Source: Aspidiotus rigidus (lineage: Eukaryota > Arthropoda > Insecta > Hemiptera > Diaspididae). From it: a stretch of DNA of 64,000 nt. How positions within the stretch are numbered: the first letter of the stretch is position 1; each line of letters opens with the position of its first letter. This document shows positions 10,446 through 23,572 of this stretch, one piece after another. The notes beneath the pieces are model-generated. The model ran no database searches, was not told where the DNA came from, and saw only the letters and a program-made list of their open reading frames with translations. The translations under genes and the position numbers were made by a program. The DNA lies in assembly GCA_035079385.1 (NCBI GenBank), contig JAVHKY010000028.1, forward strand, positions 7,378,001 through 7,442,000, written 5' to 3'.

Positions 10446-13000
10446 TAGTGAGGTGGGTTGTCGGTAAAGACATAAAAATGACGTAGCTGCCTAGAAATCC
10501 GAGCTAGAGACGTCTGCTGGTACAGTTTTTTGACATTAATGGGGTCGTTTTCCAGTGACAGAAATTGTATCGATTCAAAAATCAAGCCATTTCTTCTTTC
10601 TTTCGAAGAAAAAAGATGCTTGGTTCGAAAAATCAAATCTAATGAAAGTTCTCGAATGGAATCTCGCGCGGTCATCGGCTGCAGATCCGTATACGCAACG
10701 CGTTATTTTCCCGACAATAATAACAATGATATAAATTTTTATAGACGGTACACGTCGATTGAATGAAACGATTTTTTCCAACATCTTCCAATTTATCTTG
10801 ATTAACGCGCTAATCAACTTAATTAGCAAAAGAGACTCGTTTCGTATTAGAAATGCCAGAACCGTAACCTGTGCCGGACCAGCGTTTGGAACATCGAACG
10901 GGCACACATCGCAACCGATGATCATACGCATAATACTTAACCTACAATAAGCAGCATAAGAAACAACAAATAGCATTCGGTCTTATAATGACATCAAATA
11001 CCGAAACTGCCGACTGGTCTTTATAAATATTGTTGACAACGCATAAGCGTTCACATAAAAATATCACAAAATAGTTCTCTCCTCTTCGAAAATCTTCTCC
11101 GTCTTCGACCCGTATATTACAAGCCCATCAGTACGCGTATGTAGGCGTTTGAAACAGCAGTAATTTAATACCGAAAATATTATCGGTTTTCGGTATCGAC
11201 TAGAACAATTCTCTCGATAATTAATGTTTTATTTGAAATAAAATTCTTTTGGAAATATTCCGAATACTATTACCTTTACCTGTAAGGTGCTGAGTTAGTC
11301 AGCGCCGACACAACACAGATTCTACAGCATAATTCTCTTTGTATATGGGAAAAAGAAAACCAGTACGATCACCTTTTTTTTTTCTTTCTTTCTCTCTTCT
11401 ATTTTTTTTTTTTTACGAAGAATGTAAACCAATAACCAGGAAAACGGGTGCACGTCAATTTTTAATGTTCGATTGTGATTACATTAAGTTTCGTTTTGTT
11501 CACACTCGCGTGTGATAATCTCGAAAACAGAATCGGAAATTAAATACTTCTCGATGCGCGCATTCAAATGAAATACTAAAAGATTCTCGGCGCCCGCAAT
11601 CATTCCGTAAGCTTTAAATCGTCTACTAAACGTGCCTAATGCTCGGTACGTTGGCCAAAGTCATTTTTATTCGGCTTTATCTATCAGTTTAGATAGGCAT
11701 CGAAATGTGGCCACCTATTTCTTCCTCAAATTGACAAATACTGGCAGGCTCGATTCTCTCGAATTTTCAAATCGCCTCACCTCACGCGAAGCGTATAACT
11801 GAACGTGACGCATGTTATTAACGAAGCTATTTCGACGTTGAATGTAGGTCGATACCAAAGCCCTTGGATTTAGAAGACGAAGATGTTGAACTATAGGAAC
11901 TTTGCAAAAGTCAGAAACGCGAAGTAAAGGTCCGAGACAAAACTACACCAAGTTGTAGAAATCCAACGTTATGGGAACAAGTTTCTATTTCAATAGACTC
12001 ACTCGCCATATCGTCAGTATCAAGATAATAATTTAAATTTTCTAATAAGCTGATATTAGACTGTGAAAATTGAGAGAAAACGAAGAAGAAATGTACGTGC
12101 TAGCGTATGCACATTGTGACTGACGCAACCACTTAAGAAGAAACGATTCTTCTAAATTAATTAAGCATACGTACGTGCGACCGAATATAAAGTGAAAAAA
12201 TGAAAAACGACCGATCATTAACCTAGACACAGAGATGAAACGTTAGAAATGACATCGAAAATTATTAGACGTTTGTCAATACGCGATCGTTTTCCTACGC
12301 AGTTGCATAGTTTGTTGTGGCACTTGTCCCGTTCAATAAAAATCCCGTATATGAAATGTACCTATTCCAATTAGTTACTCGCGGTAAATTACTTTACACA
12401 ATACGTCTACTCGTTTGTGTTTGTTTTAGGAAAAATCACACGCTGAGAAACACCAGTATGCAGACGTCAATTCGGCTTCGCGCTGCAATGACAACCCGTT
12501 TTCTCATCTGTATACCACGACGGGCTCGATATGTACAACCTACGACTTTGAATATTCCTCGACGTTAAATTCTTTGGAATTGTTCATCTTCACAAATCAA
12601 TAACGAATGAAAAGTCGTAAATGTCGTTTCAACCCATCGGAGGCGGGGTCATCTGATGAACAAACAATCGAGGGTAAAGGGCATTAAATATTATTGCACA
12701 ACAGTGTTTATTAAAAGTTTGGAAAATATGGAAGAGATCTTGAGAGCACTTGGTACTTGATTTCTTTTGCTCGATTAATGACAAAACATCGCCTAATAAT
12801 TTTCCTCATCTTTCTAGTTGGTTGCAACAATTCTATAGAGCAGTCATATAGTAAGGGTCCTTTGAGATGATGATATCTGTAAGAATCAAGCGTTTTTGTT
12901 TGATCGACCTGTGGTACAAACTATAAACGAGATTTTGCAAACAAGAGGAAATCGCGAGTAATTTGAAGTCACAACCCTGTATTATTGTACTGTTAAATGG
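10446..13000. other. Intergenic DNA, no gene recognised
   Basis: The sequence has moderate GC, no repeats I recognise, and only short frames without domains. T-rich tracts occur at about 11374-11415. It could be intron or intergenic DNA of a host gene. Confidence 0.4.
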
Positions 13001-13020
13001 TAATGCCACTTTCTGCTTCT

Positions 13021-13350
13021 AGTCCAAGAAGTTCAGGGCTTATCACTTGTCTAGTGAGGGCAACACAGCCCGGAACGCGTGACTTACTGGATGAATATAC
13101 ACCTCAATTTCCGCGATCACCACTTGCACCACGACCACCTGGATCGCTAAATAATAGCTATAAAAATACCGCAAACTACAGGAGCACTTTTCCACCATTA
13201 CAAACAAATAGCATTACCTATACCGGTACGGACAGGAGCCTACTTCCACCATCACCAGGGAGAAAAGATACCTATACCAGCAACGAGAGGCGCACACTTT
13301 CATCATGGATTCGAGTTATTTTCATTGTAGGGATAATTTATCAATATTAA
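13021..13350 (+). CDS. Possible terminal exon of an unidentified host gene
   Basis: A good splice-acceptor context (pyrimidine tract then TTCTAG) ends near 13022 and opens into a frame that runs to a stop at about 13350, roughly 109 codons. The product would be rich in Pro, Ser and Arg (PRSPLAPRPPG, then LLPPSPGRK). It would end in a short hydrophobic stretch (WIRVIFIVGIIYQY), which could be a minimal tail anchor. I do not recognise the family. No partner exon is evident nearby, so this is a weak call. It could equally be a chance open frame. Confidence 0.25.
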   Translation, partial: SPRSSGLITCLVRATQPGTRDLLDEYTPQFPRSPLAPRPPGSLNNSYKNTANYRSTFPPLQTNSITYTGTDRSLLPPSPGRKDTYTSNERRTLSSWIRVIFIVGIIYQY

Positions 13351-13830
13351 TGTGTCATCACAAGATTGTATGCGCGAGTGAATGGTCTTTTCCTCTTCAA
13401 GAATGCCGGCAATGCAAATTCTCAAAAATTAGAGAAGATATAGGTTAGTTTTCAAAAAGTATCTTAGACTTACATCACTTTCAACTATACTATAAACTGG
13501 TAATGCAGTTGTGAAATTGTACAAATAAAGGACTTTAGAGATAAAAAAATGTTGACAACAAGTGCGCAAACCGTAAAGACCAATGCATTAGGAGGGCTTC
13601 TTGCAAGCAACCACCGCTGTCCATCAACAATCATGGATACTTGAGACTGCTTGCAGGGAGCCATGGTTTGGGTCACAGATAAAAAACTTGTCTACACACG
13701 TGTTTCCAATTCCATTGATTCATGGGCAATATTCCAACGTATCGAAATTAAAATTTAATTTGAAAATAATTTTAAATTGAATCAATTCGTTTCTGTAAGT
13801 TACTGTCATCCAAAATTAGGGAAAATATTC
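13351..13830. other. Intergenic or intronic DNA, no gene recognised
   Basis: Only short frames are present. A minus-strand frame at 13485-13676 has no recognisable domain. Confidence 0.4.
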
Positions 13831-13837
13831 AAAGATT

Positions 13838-15642
<1,805 letters not shown>

Positions 15643-15728
<86 letters not shown>

Positions 15729-15745
15729 ATATAAATAAATAAATG
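15643..15745 (+). repeat. (AAAT)n tail of LINE copy 2
   Basis: About 25 AAAT units follow directly after the conserved 3' hairpin. This is the position expected of a reverse-transcriptase-generated simple-repeat tail. Confidence 0.9.
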
Positions 15746-15992
15746 TCTCGCGGTTTTTGCAATTCGTATTTTACTCCTTTGAATATTCTTCTTGATTAAT
15801 TTTAAATCTTTATACAGTAAAATCTCTCTTAGCGAACACCTCGAAATACCGGACACCTTTTCCCGACTTTTGGACATTTCTTCTCGTTTTTTTAAATGAA
15901 TAAACTAGCATGCAGTTAAATCAACTTATCCTATTTGATGTGTGGTGTGCGAGTGTTCATAATCCATGAAATTTTTCCGTCGGGCAACTTTA

Positions 15993-16196
15993 TTGTTTTA
16001 GTTAACGAAGTTCAATTTGGTTTCTCCGTCACTTAAATAAAATACAAAAATATTGTTAAAAAAGTATAGAAAAATTGCAAAACAATAATAAAAAAAAAGT
16101 ATTATTTTTATTTTTTTTTTTCTACATTTTAATAATATTTTTGTATTTTATTTGAATGGTGGAAAAGCCAAATTAAACTTCATTGATTAACAAAAC
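15993..16196. mobile_element. Foldback hairpin, MITE-like
   Basis: The left arm at 15993-16061 and the right arm at 16123-16196 are imperfect reverse complements over about 70 bp, sharing TGTTTT...AACGAAGTT...AATTTGG...AAATAAAATACAAAAATATT. A 60-bp AT-rich loop separates them. There is no coding capacity. I could not define a target-site duplication. Confidence 0.65.
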
Positions 16197-18655
16197 ATCT
16201 AACCACCTTTTTATTTTTTAACTTCATTCAATACTGTGATTGTGGTAAAACTATCTATGTACAACATTCATCATAGATACTTTTTTTTTTCTCCTCTGAA
16301 TACCATCGACATTTTCTGAACTATAGGACCTCTCCATCACAGTCCTGACCAAAAAGTAGTATACTCAAAGAAGTTTTGACTCATCCAAATGATTACTTGA
16401 TTACCGGATAAAAACAGATTTCCTGCCCACTTCAATATTTGATGGAAGAGACGGTTGCGTTTGTTGCATAATTTCTCGAATTTTCGTCAACCATCAACTA
16501 GATAAACGTCCTTGCGATTGCGTGTGAGATAATTTCACGACCTTCCACCGAACATTTTTTAAATCAGAAGACGACTATACCTACAAAGGCCGCTAAACCA
16601 TCTGTTATGCGACGTTCCACGGCGAGCTGCAGGTGGAATTCCCCTTATAGACGATCGAACTATTTTCCAAACCGCGTTCACTCGACGTATATTCCAACTA
16701 TGTACACGATTCCTTCTAGTGAAGTACAAAAGCTACTTGAGTGTCCAAAACAAGTGACATATGGCGGGTCTCGCAAAAATTTCGCGAAAACGCGACATTT
16801 CTCAGCGCTGATGTCGTCCTATACGCCGAGCATAGACTCAAAAGCACCGCATTAGTCTTCTCTAGATACTTCTAATACGTGTGCGTAGCGAACGTCGACT
16901 TTTTCCGCGTGAAATTCGCAAAGTCCTTTTCGTCCCCGATGCGAAGTAAAAGCTGTAAATGCGAACATAAATAATAAGTAGTTCAAAATGAGCAAATCTT
17001 GTTTCCGCTATGTAAAACAAGGCGGATATTGAAAGGATTACTTTCTAGCGCGAATACATTTCATGTGCGAACGCATCTAGCCGGAATAGGCGAGGGCAAA
17101 GGCGACGGAGAGTAATTTCGGCGATAGGATATCCTGCGTCGGATGGTAGGATCAGCCAGAAGGATGTTAGATGAATCCTTTTCCGTGTGTAGCTTTCATT
17201 ATCCGTAATGATGTCTTTAAGATTTCGCTTCACTTCGGTCGAAGAAGAAGGAAAGACAGAACGACTTAATATAACAAAACATACATCATAACTAAGACAG
17301 TGGACAGATGCATAGGCATTTTCTCTTAAATGACACCCGCGCCATTTCGCCTCCTTCTGTTCCGTTCGTATTAGTGTTATTAATGAATCGTAAGACACGT
17401 CCATTTCGAGAGACTCTTTCGTCTGGATGGCGTGCCGGTATCGTGTGCGCCCCGTACTCGAGGTCGAGAGGTAATTTCACTGCTCGTACTTAATGTAATG
17501 CGCGTAACGTCGTCTTTCGCTATATAAGATGATGACGACGACAGCAAAGAAAACGAAGACATTTTCGGCGTGTATCAGAAATTTCGGTTAGATATAAGTT
17601 ACATCATTACGGACGACACTTTTGTACTGTCAACCGAACGATAGAACGTGAAGAAGCTGAGAGCCCCGCTTTCGGAAAACGTTCACTCGCAGACGGGCAT
17701 AAGGTCGTATATAAATCCGCGTATGGCGCAGCAATCTCCTTAAGTGTTTCATTCAGGCGCCTTACCTGCGGCTCATTCTCATCGTTTCTCGTTCACGCCA
17801 CAGGGTTGGATGACGGCGTGACAATTCATTTCAATTTATTAAATTTCAATTTGTTCGTTTCTACAACACTCTTCTGTATACGGGTCTTTCGCGGATCTTT
17901 AAATGGTTTCAATTACGAGATACGTACGGGAAAAATTGTTTTTTTACACCTACACAGATATATATTTTTGAACACGAAAAAAAAAAAAAAAAAAAAAATA
18001 CTCGAACACAATCTACGTACACCCAGTGGCGCGTTATACTTAAGCTCGTCTGTCTTTATTCTTAGACGTGATTATACCTGCCAACGTTAGGCAATAATAC
18101 CTATCATGTCCTCGAGGAGTGTAACTTTTAAAAATCTGTCATTACTTTTCTTCCTCGCTCTGTTTCTTTCTTTTTTTCCTTGCCTAAATCCTGATACTTC
18201 GCGTACCTCTTTTTCGAAACCATTTTATATCGTGAATATTTTTTTTTTTTTGAAAAGTAAGCTTCCCTATTCTTTATAAATTACAATTATTGATCTCTAT
18301 ATCAAGCTTTTCCTGCTCTGTTGTTCCTTTTATGAATTCTGAAGCCAGATATTTCCTTGTAAGTATTTTGAAGGAGCACGTCCAGTCTAGACTCGTTAAA
18401 TATCATTTGGGCTATAGGTCTGTAATTTAACTCATGCTCTATTTCGTGGAAATGTGTCCTGGCGTCCGCGTGGGCTGATGCAGGCAATAGAGACACATAA
18501 CATATTATGAGATATAGAAGCGGAAATTATCGTTAATGGTTATGATAAAAGTTCCGCCCCCAGGTCCCGTGTTAAATTTTTTGTAAATCCCTTCCCTGAA
18601 AAATAATTTTAATCTCTTTCATTGGATCTGAACCATCTAAAGAACCTTATAACTT
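16197..18655. other. Intergenic DNA, no gene recognised
   Basis: A relatively GC-rich, CpG-containing segment lies at about 16600-17790. It has a TATAAA box at about 17710 on the plus strand and a consensus-like splice donor on the minus strand (GCAG/GTAAGG near 17757-17767), but no linked coding frame. A poly-A run lies at 17976-17998. Confidence 0.4.
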
Positions 18656-18659
18656 TCAC

Positions 18660-19145
18660 ATGACGCAAGTGTTAAGTGGATATGTCTGCTTCAACGAGTA
18701 CCTCGATGAGAAGTTGAGCAAAGTTGAGCAGGCAACGTGTTCGTATTGCGATCAAAGGCGAGGTGATTGTCCACAGCACACATTATTTGAGTGTGAGGCG
18801 TGAGCGGGGGAAGCTTAGTCAATCACCGCAAGAGATTGAGATCGATGAAGCGCTTGCTCCAAGTAGCCCAGTAACCGAAATTCTAAAGCAGGTGTGATTC
18901 AGAAGAAGATGGAAATGGAATGGATAGGTAAATGCAGAGCCATACTATGGGCTACTCAATCCCTGTACGATTTACAATACATACAGAAGAACTTCTGCAG
19001 GAAGCAAATGAAGATGAAGCGTAGGGAAATGAAGGGATTCAAACTACAAATTATATTCCTAAGGCGCGTCTGGTATGTGAGCTAATTAACTTATCGTGCC
19101 TGAGAGCTCTACAGCTTCTGTATCCACACGTACTCCACAATTGAT
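18660..19145 (+). pseudogene. R1-like LINE, C-terminal zinc-knuckle fragment
   Basis: The frame reads QVLSGYVCFNEYL, then a CxxC...H...C knuckle (CSYCDQ, HTLFECEA). This order is diagnostic of R1-group LINE C termini (usually VLTGHGCF...C.YC...HTLFEC). It breaks after the knuckle and resumes in another frame near 18894. Two related fragments occur at 43861-44425 and 54002-54585. It is truncated at the 5' side and joins a PLE fragment at about 19148. Confidence 0.7.
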
Positions 19146-19147
19146 TA

Positions 19148-19619
19148 TTGCTGGAAGCGAAGAAGGAATCCAAGACAGCACAGTATGGAAAGTACTCCAG
19201 ATCAATTCCATACATAGAAAAGTTCACAAAAAAAGTGATAAATAGGTTGAATGGTTATAACGTGAATGTGAGTATCCATAACAACCCATCCTTGGTGAAA
19301 AAAATACATAACGGCCAGACAAAAGAAAAAGATAAGAGGAGCTTGAGTGGAGTATACAAGTTCAATTGTAAAAAGTGCGCAGGCCTTTACATTGGTGAGA
19401 CTGGGTGAAAGTTTGACATTAGGAGGAAAAAACATGAAACATCAAGGGATAAAAGAGATAACAAGTCACTGTTTGGCAAACACTGCAATGAAAAATAGCC
19501 CAATGGTAAAGGAATACTCAAAGTCAAACATGTAGAAACCCGTACGAAGAGAAGCAAACTCTGGGAACAGATGAACCTTGCTAAGGCAAAGAGGAGAAAA
19601 GCTAGTCTTGAAGAATAAC
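19148..19619 (+). pseudogene. Penelope-like element, GIY-YIG fragment (distinct lineage)
   Basis: A frame from 19148 reads through IPYIEKFTKKVINRL, then SGVYKFNCKKCAGLYIGETG. This is the GIY-YIG core with CxxC between GVY and YIG. A frameshift at about 19404 moves the remaining conserved part to a second frame (KFDIRRKKHE onward). The spacing and the IPYI motif resemble the canonical Penelope clade more than the other PLEs in this window. There is no RT part. LINE copy 3 begins directly at 19620. Confidence 0.75.
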
Positions 19620-20093
19620 ATTACTCTAAAAGTGAGAAGGGAACTTGGTTTAATAATGATAGTGAGGGATGTCCTGTTTGGAAAAACTGAATCGTCGTTC
19701 TTACTAAGTAAGATAAATTTCCTTGCTCCATCCAGAACGAAAAGGTGTAGGGATATCTTTCAGATTCCTCAGCGCAGAACGCAGCATTTCGCTTCTGCTC
19801 CACTGCTTCGTGCCCTGTCTCCCTTGAACCGTGTTGTTAAAGAAGACCGCACGATTGATATATTTTTTGACAGTAGAAAAATGTTAGGTAGCAAGGAGAC
19901 GACAGTCCTCATGAATTTGGAAACAAATTGATAATGCTCGCCCATACCTTATTTTTGTTCATTATTCAAATATTTTTTTTTTTTTCATATCATAAATCTT
20001 TTAGTCTGATCTTGTCTGCACCCCTATGATCAAATGGCCTCCATTTATCTGTAATTATTATTATTATTATATCTATCTATTTATTTATTTATT
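19620..20093 (+). mobile_element. Jockey/CR1-like LINE copy 3, first part
   Basis: This severely 5'-truncated copy begins within the C-terminal coding region (TTACTCTAAAAGTGAGAAGG) and contains CRDIFQIP and the AFP LLRALSPLNRV-type tail block. The 3' UTR starts near 19930 and is interrupted at 20094 by a MITE. It continues at 20355. Confidence 0.85.
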
Positions 20094-20354
20094 TGTGATG
20101 CGCTCCATGAAAAGGGACCACAAGTCGGCATGATAAAAGCTCCCTGTGTAAAACTGGCTGTCATGTAAGGTTCATTTTATACGGAGAAAGTTGTTTATAA
20201 AGTTTGATTGAAGAATCTTAGAAGTCTACGACGGTAGTCTCGCGCGTACACAATCATACACTTATTGTGAAAGACAGGCCTAATCTGACGACCAATTCTA
20301 CACGGGAGCTTTTACCATGCCGACTTGTGGTCCCTTTTCATGGAGCGCATTACA
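20094..20354. mobile_element. 261-bp MITE with ~50-bp terminal inverted repeats
   Basis: The ends are near-perfect inverted repeats beginning TGT(G/A)ATGCGCTCC and continuing through AAAAGGGACCACAAGTCGGC to AAAGCTCCC, about 50 bp per arm with two or three mismatches. The interior of about 160 bp has no ORF. It lies in the (TTTA)-rich 3' UTR of LINE copy 3, so a short duplication cannot be separated from the simple repeat. I cannot assign the DNA-transposon superfamily. Confidence 0.85.
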
Positions 20355-20745
20355 TTATTTATTTATTTATTTATTTTTATATTTTTATTTTTTGTGTTTA
20401 TTCTTCAAAATGATTGGTTTGTGGAAGGGGTTGGGGGATGGGATATGGGACCAGGGTTGGGGTGGCCAGTGGTGGACATATTATTATTATTGTTTTTGTT
20501 TTTTTTTTTCTATTTTGAATTTTGAATTTTATTTGTTTATTATCCGTATTTTTCTATTATTTTCATTTTTATTTTTATTTTTGTTCTATTTTATTTTTTT
20601 TTAATTTTGAATTTTGTTTGTTTATTATCCGTATTTTTCTATTGTTTTTATTTTTATTTTTATTTCAATTTTTTTTTTTATCTTTCTTGTTTATTGTGCG
20701 CTCTTGTCATTGGCCGATAGGCTGTTGGAGGGCACTCTAATAATA
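20355..20745 (+). mobile_element. Jockey/CR1-like LINE copy 3, 3' part
   Basis: The UTR resumes after the MITE with the conserved block from TTCTTCAAAATGATTGG through the G-rich segment. It ends in the terminal hairpin (about 20696-20733), followed by a short AT-rich tail. Confidence 0.85.
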
Positions 20746-21559
20746 TAAGTAAATAAATAAAAAATTATTCGGCTTGGTGATTGGACGAGACAGGAAGAAC
20801 AGAACCGATCAATATAATGACAGCAGACCTGGTAGCCAATATAAAGTAGCGCATGAGCAAATGATTCAATCACGATGTAGTATTGTTGTAGCCAATCAGA
20901 TCACAGTGTTCTACAATGATAACTAATGTTTTCAGTGAAGAACTTGGACAGGTATACGAAACTGATAATTTTTGCCCGTTTTGCGTTCCAGTTCCACCTA
21001 ATTCTCCCCAGCAGCGTTGGTAGCATCCTGTGTAATTTCGGGCGAAAATAATCGGAGCGATACAACTGATGATGGGGTAAGACGTCCGAAATTACTCTTG
21101 TACGCTGATTAATAAAGTAAGATTGTACACTTGAGATCTTTTTGATATTGTGCACTACTTACACTTTATCACTCTTAATATGAGTTCCGATGACCAAAAA
21201 ACGTTGAAGGTATAGTGCGATCTTAGAATAATTACACTCCACTTTTTATTGAGGCCAAACTGCACCAACATTGCATACAACAAAGACGGGAAAATTGATG
21301 AGGGAAAGTGTGGGCAACGAGCAGAAACTATCCTTAAATTGGTCTGAATCAATTTTTATGAGGGAAGGTACTTTTTAGAAAACTTGATGCTCTACAAATT
21401 TTGTTCCCTTAATTTTTCTCCTAAATTGCTTCATTCCCATATTATTTCGAGATTACTCAGTGAACAAATACTGGTGACGTTACTTGGCTGAATAGGTACT
21501 TTTTTCTTCATGAGTAATATCGTGATGATTTGCTTGTTCAGTCTTGATTTTGGGTTTAG
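20746..21559. other. Intergenic DNA, no gene recognised
   Basis: Only short frames are present. I see no repeat with a second copy in this window. Confidence 0.4.
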
Positions 21560-21905
21560 CTGCTGTTGAGTCACTTGCTAGCGTTGGAAAATTGGTCAAA
21601 CGTGCAGTAAAAACTCTAAAAAAAGCAATAAAAACGTGTAATAAAAATCTAAAAACATGCAGTGCACTATGGCTAAAAAATATACATAAACTACCAAAAT
21701 CGACCCACATTAGCGACCGGATTCGACTACAAAACGATGGACGCGGCATAAAACGACCAGAACACGATTAAAATAGACAATGAACGTCCAAAATCGGAAA
21801 AAAATCGCTAAAATGTACAGAAAATTACCAAAATTGAGAAAAACAACGTGCAATTAAATTACCTGAATTGACCGAAATCATCTGAAAACTTTGAATACTG
21901 AGCAG
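21560..21905. repeat. Degenerate 10-bp-periodic A-tract array, left half
   Basis: The sequence falls into consecutive 10-mers resembling YGACCAAAAT with an A-run at a fixed phase (for example the units ATAGACAATG, AACGTCCAAA, ATCGGAAAAA, AATCGCTAAA). The period equals about one helical turn. The array is interrupted by LINE copy 4 and resumes at 23147. Confidence 0.7.
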
Positions 21906-21929
21906 AATGCAATGAAAAACAACGTACCG

Positions 21930-21931
21930 CA

Positions 21932-22016
<85 letters not shown>
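21930..22016 (-). repeat. (TTA)n microsatellite, tail of LINE copy 4
   Basis: About 28 ATT/TTA units abut the 3' hairpin of the minus-strand LINE copy 4. As (TAA)n on the LINE strand this is its 3' tail. Confidence 0.9.
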
Positions 22017-23146
22017 ATTAAAGTACCCTCCAACAGCCGATCGGCCAATAACAGGAGGGCACTATAAACAAAAAACAAAATAAAACAAAAAAGAAATACA
22101 ATAAAAACAATAGAAAAATACAGATAATAAATAAATAAAAAAAAAAAAAAAAAACAATAATGATGATAATATGTCCACCACTAGCCACCCCAACCCTAGT
22201 CCCATGTCCAATCCCCCAACCCCTTCCACAAACCAATCATTTTGAAGAATAAACAAAAAATAAATAAAAAATAAATTGAATTAATATAATATTATAATAA
22301 TAATAATTACAGATATATTATGGAAGCCATTTGGTCATAGGGGTGCAGACAAGATCAGACTAAAAAACTTATAATATGAAAAAAAAAAAAAAAAAAAAAA
22401 AAAATTAGATAAATAATGAACAAAAATAAGGTATGGGCAAGCATTATCAATTTTGTCTCCAAATTCATGAGGACTGTCGCCAGCTTGCTACCTAACGTTT
22501 TTCTACTGTCAAAAAAGATATCAATTGTGCGGTCTTCTCTAACAACACGGTTCAAGAGAGACAGGGCACGAAGCAGTGGAGCAGAAGCGAACTGCTGCGT
22601 TCTGTGCTGAGGAATCTGAAAGATATCCCTACACCTTTTCGTTCTGGATGGAGCGAGGAAATTTATCTTACTTAGTAAGAACGACGATTCAGTTTTTCCA
22701 CACAGGATAACCCTCACTATCATTATTAAACTAGGTTCCCTTCTCACTTTTAGAGTAGTTAACTCGTAACCCAGGACCAATTCCGAATAAGTAATTGAAA
22801 TATCGTAATATCCAAAATTTCTAAAATAGAGATATTTTGTGAACATTTTTTGAATACGTTCAATTTTTTTCAACTTCCCCTCACCTACTGGACCCCATAT
22901 CACACTGGCACTATCCAGATGCGATCGTACAAGCACCAGATACAGCAAGTGGAGAACAGACATGTTGACAAAAGATTTGGTTTGTCTCATAACGACTCCC
23001 AAATTGCGTTTTGCGCCATTCAGTACTTTGTGTAAGTGGCAATCAAAGTTTATTCTGTGATCAAAGAGGACACCCAGATCCCGAATTTCCTCAACTGATT
23101 CGATGATCTCTCCACGTATCTGATATTCTGCCTAAATCTTAGAAAA
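22017..23146 (-). mobile_element. Jockey/CR1-like LINE copy 4 (minus, 5'-truncated)
   Basis: From its 3' end, the terminal hairpin lies at 22022-22062, the G-rich UTR block at about 22175-22245, and the GATCAAATGGCC-type block near 22330. The coding frame at 23002-22355 retains the intact thumb and C-terminal region (LVRSHLDSASVIWGPV through LLRALSLLNRV), about 215 codons including run-through. The 5' break is near 23146 at the GCAGAATATCAG region. It looks like the least degraded C terminus of this family here. It interrupts the 10-bp-periodic array. Confidence 0.85.
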
Positions 23147-23440
23147 ATATCAAAACCAACAAAAAAACAACCAGAAAATGACCAAACTTGACCAAAATCA
23201 ACCAAGAACGTTGAAGATTGACTAAAACGTGATAAGGAATAGCCGAAGACGACCAAAATACAACAAGAATTTACCAAAAGGTTCAAAATGAACCAACATA
23301 CGACCAAAATTGACCATAAATGACCCAGAACAAGGAACAACGATCAAAATCTACCAAAAATGCTCAAAATGAACCATAAACGACTGAAATCGACCTTAAA
23401 ATGCCCAAACATGAACACAAAAATCACCACAGGCAAAAAA
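23147..23440. repeat. Degenerate 10-bp-periodic A-tract array, right half
   Basis: From 23301 to about 23420 the decamers stay in register with no phase slip: CGACCAAAAT, TGACCATAAA, TGACCCAGAA and so on, with the dinucleotide CC or an equivalent at 23304, 23314, 23324, 23344, 23354, 23364, 23374 and 23394. The same register holds with small slips back to about 23150. Confidence 0.8.
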
Positions 23441-23521
23441 CACGAGTGGTATTTTTTCGCACAAAATAAAAAGTCAGAAATCACAAAAAAAAAACAAAAA
23501 CTTCAAGCGGTTAAAAATGAC

Positions 23522-23572
23522 TTTCCCCCCCCCCCCCCCCCAAAAAAAAAAAAAAAAAAATAATAATAATAA
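23522..23572. repeat. poly-C / poly-A / (TAA)n tract
   Basis: A run of about 17 Cs is followed by about 19 As and a few TAA units. It may mark the tail of an eroded retroelement. It is also a likely place for sequencing error. Confidence 0.8.

Noticed and set aside
15833..15870. Possible pogo/Tigger-type terminal inverted repeat (CAGTAAAATCTCTCTTAGCG)
   Set aside because: It resembles such termini in composition, but I found no matching inverted end or transposase nearby.
17705..17770. TATAAA box on plus strand and GCAG/GTAAGG donor on minus strand as a promoter or first exon
   Set aside because: The two signals are on opposite strands and no coding frame links to either, so they are not supported as features.
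22355..23002. Functional stand-alone 215-residue protein
   Set aside because: It is the C-terminal part of the truncated LINE copy 4, with its end running into the poly-T of the 3' UTR.
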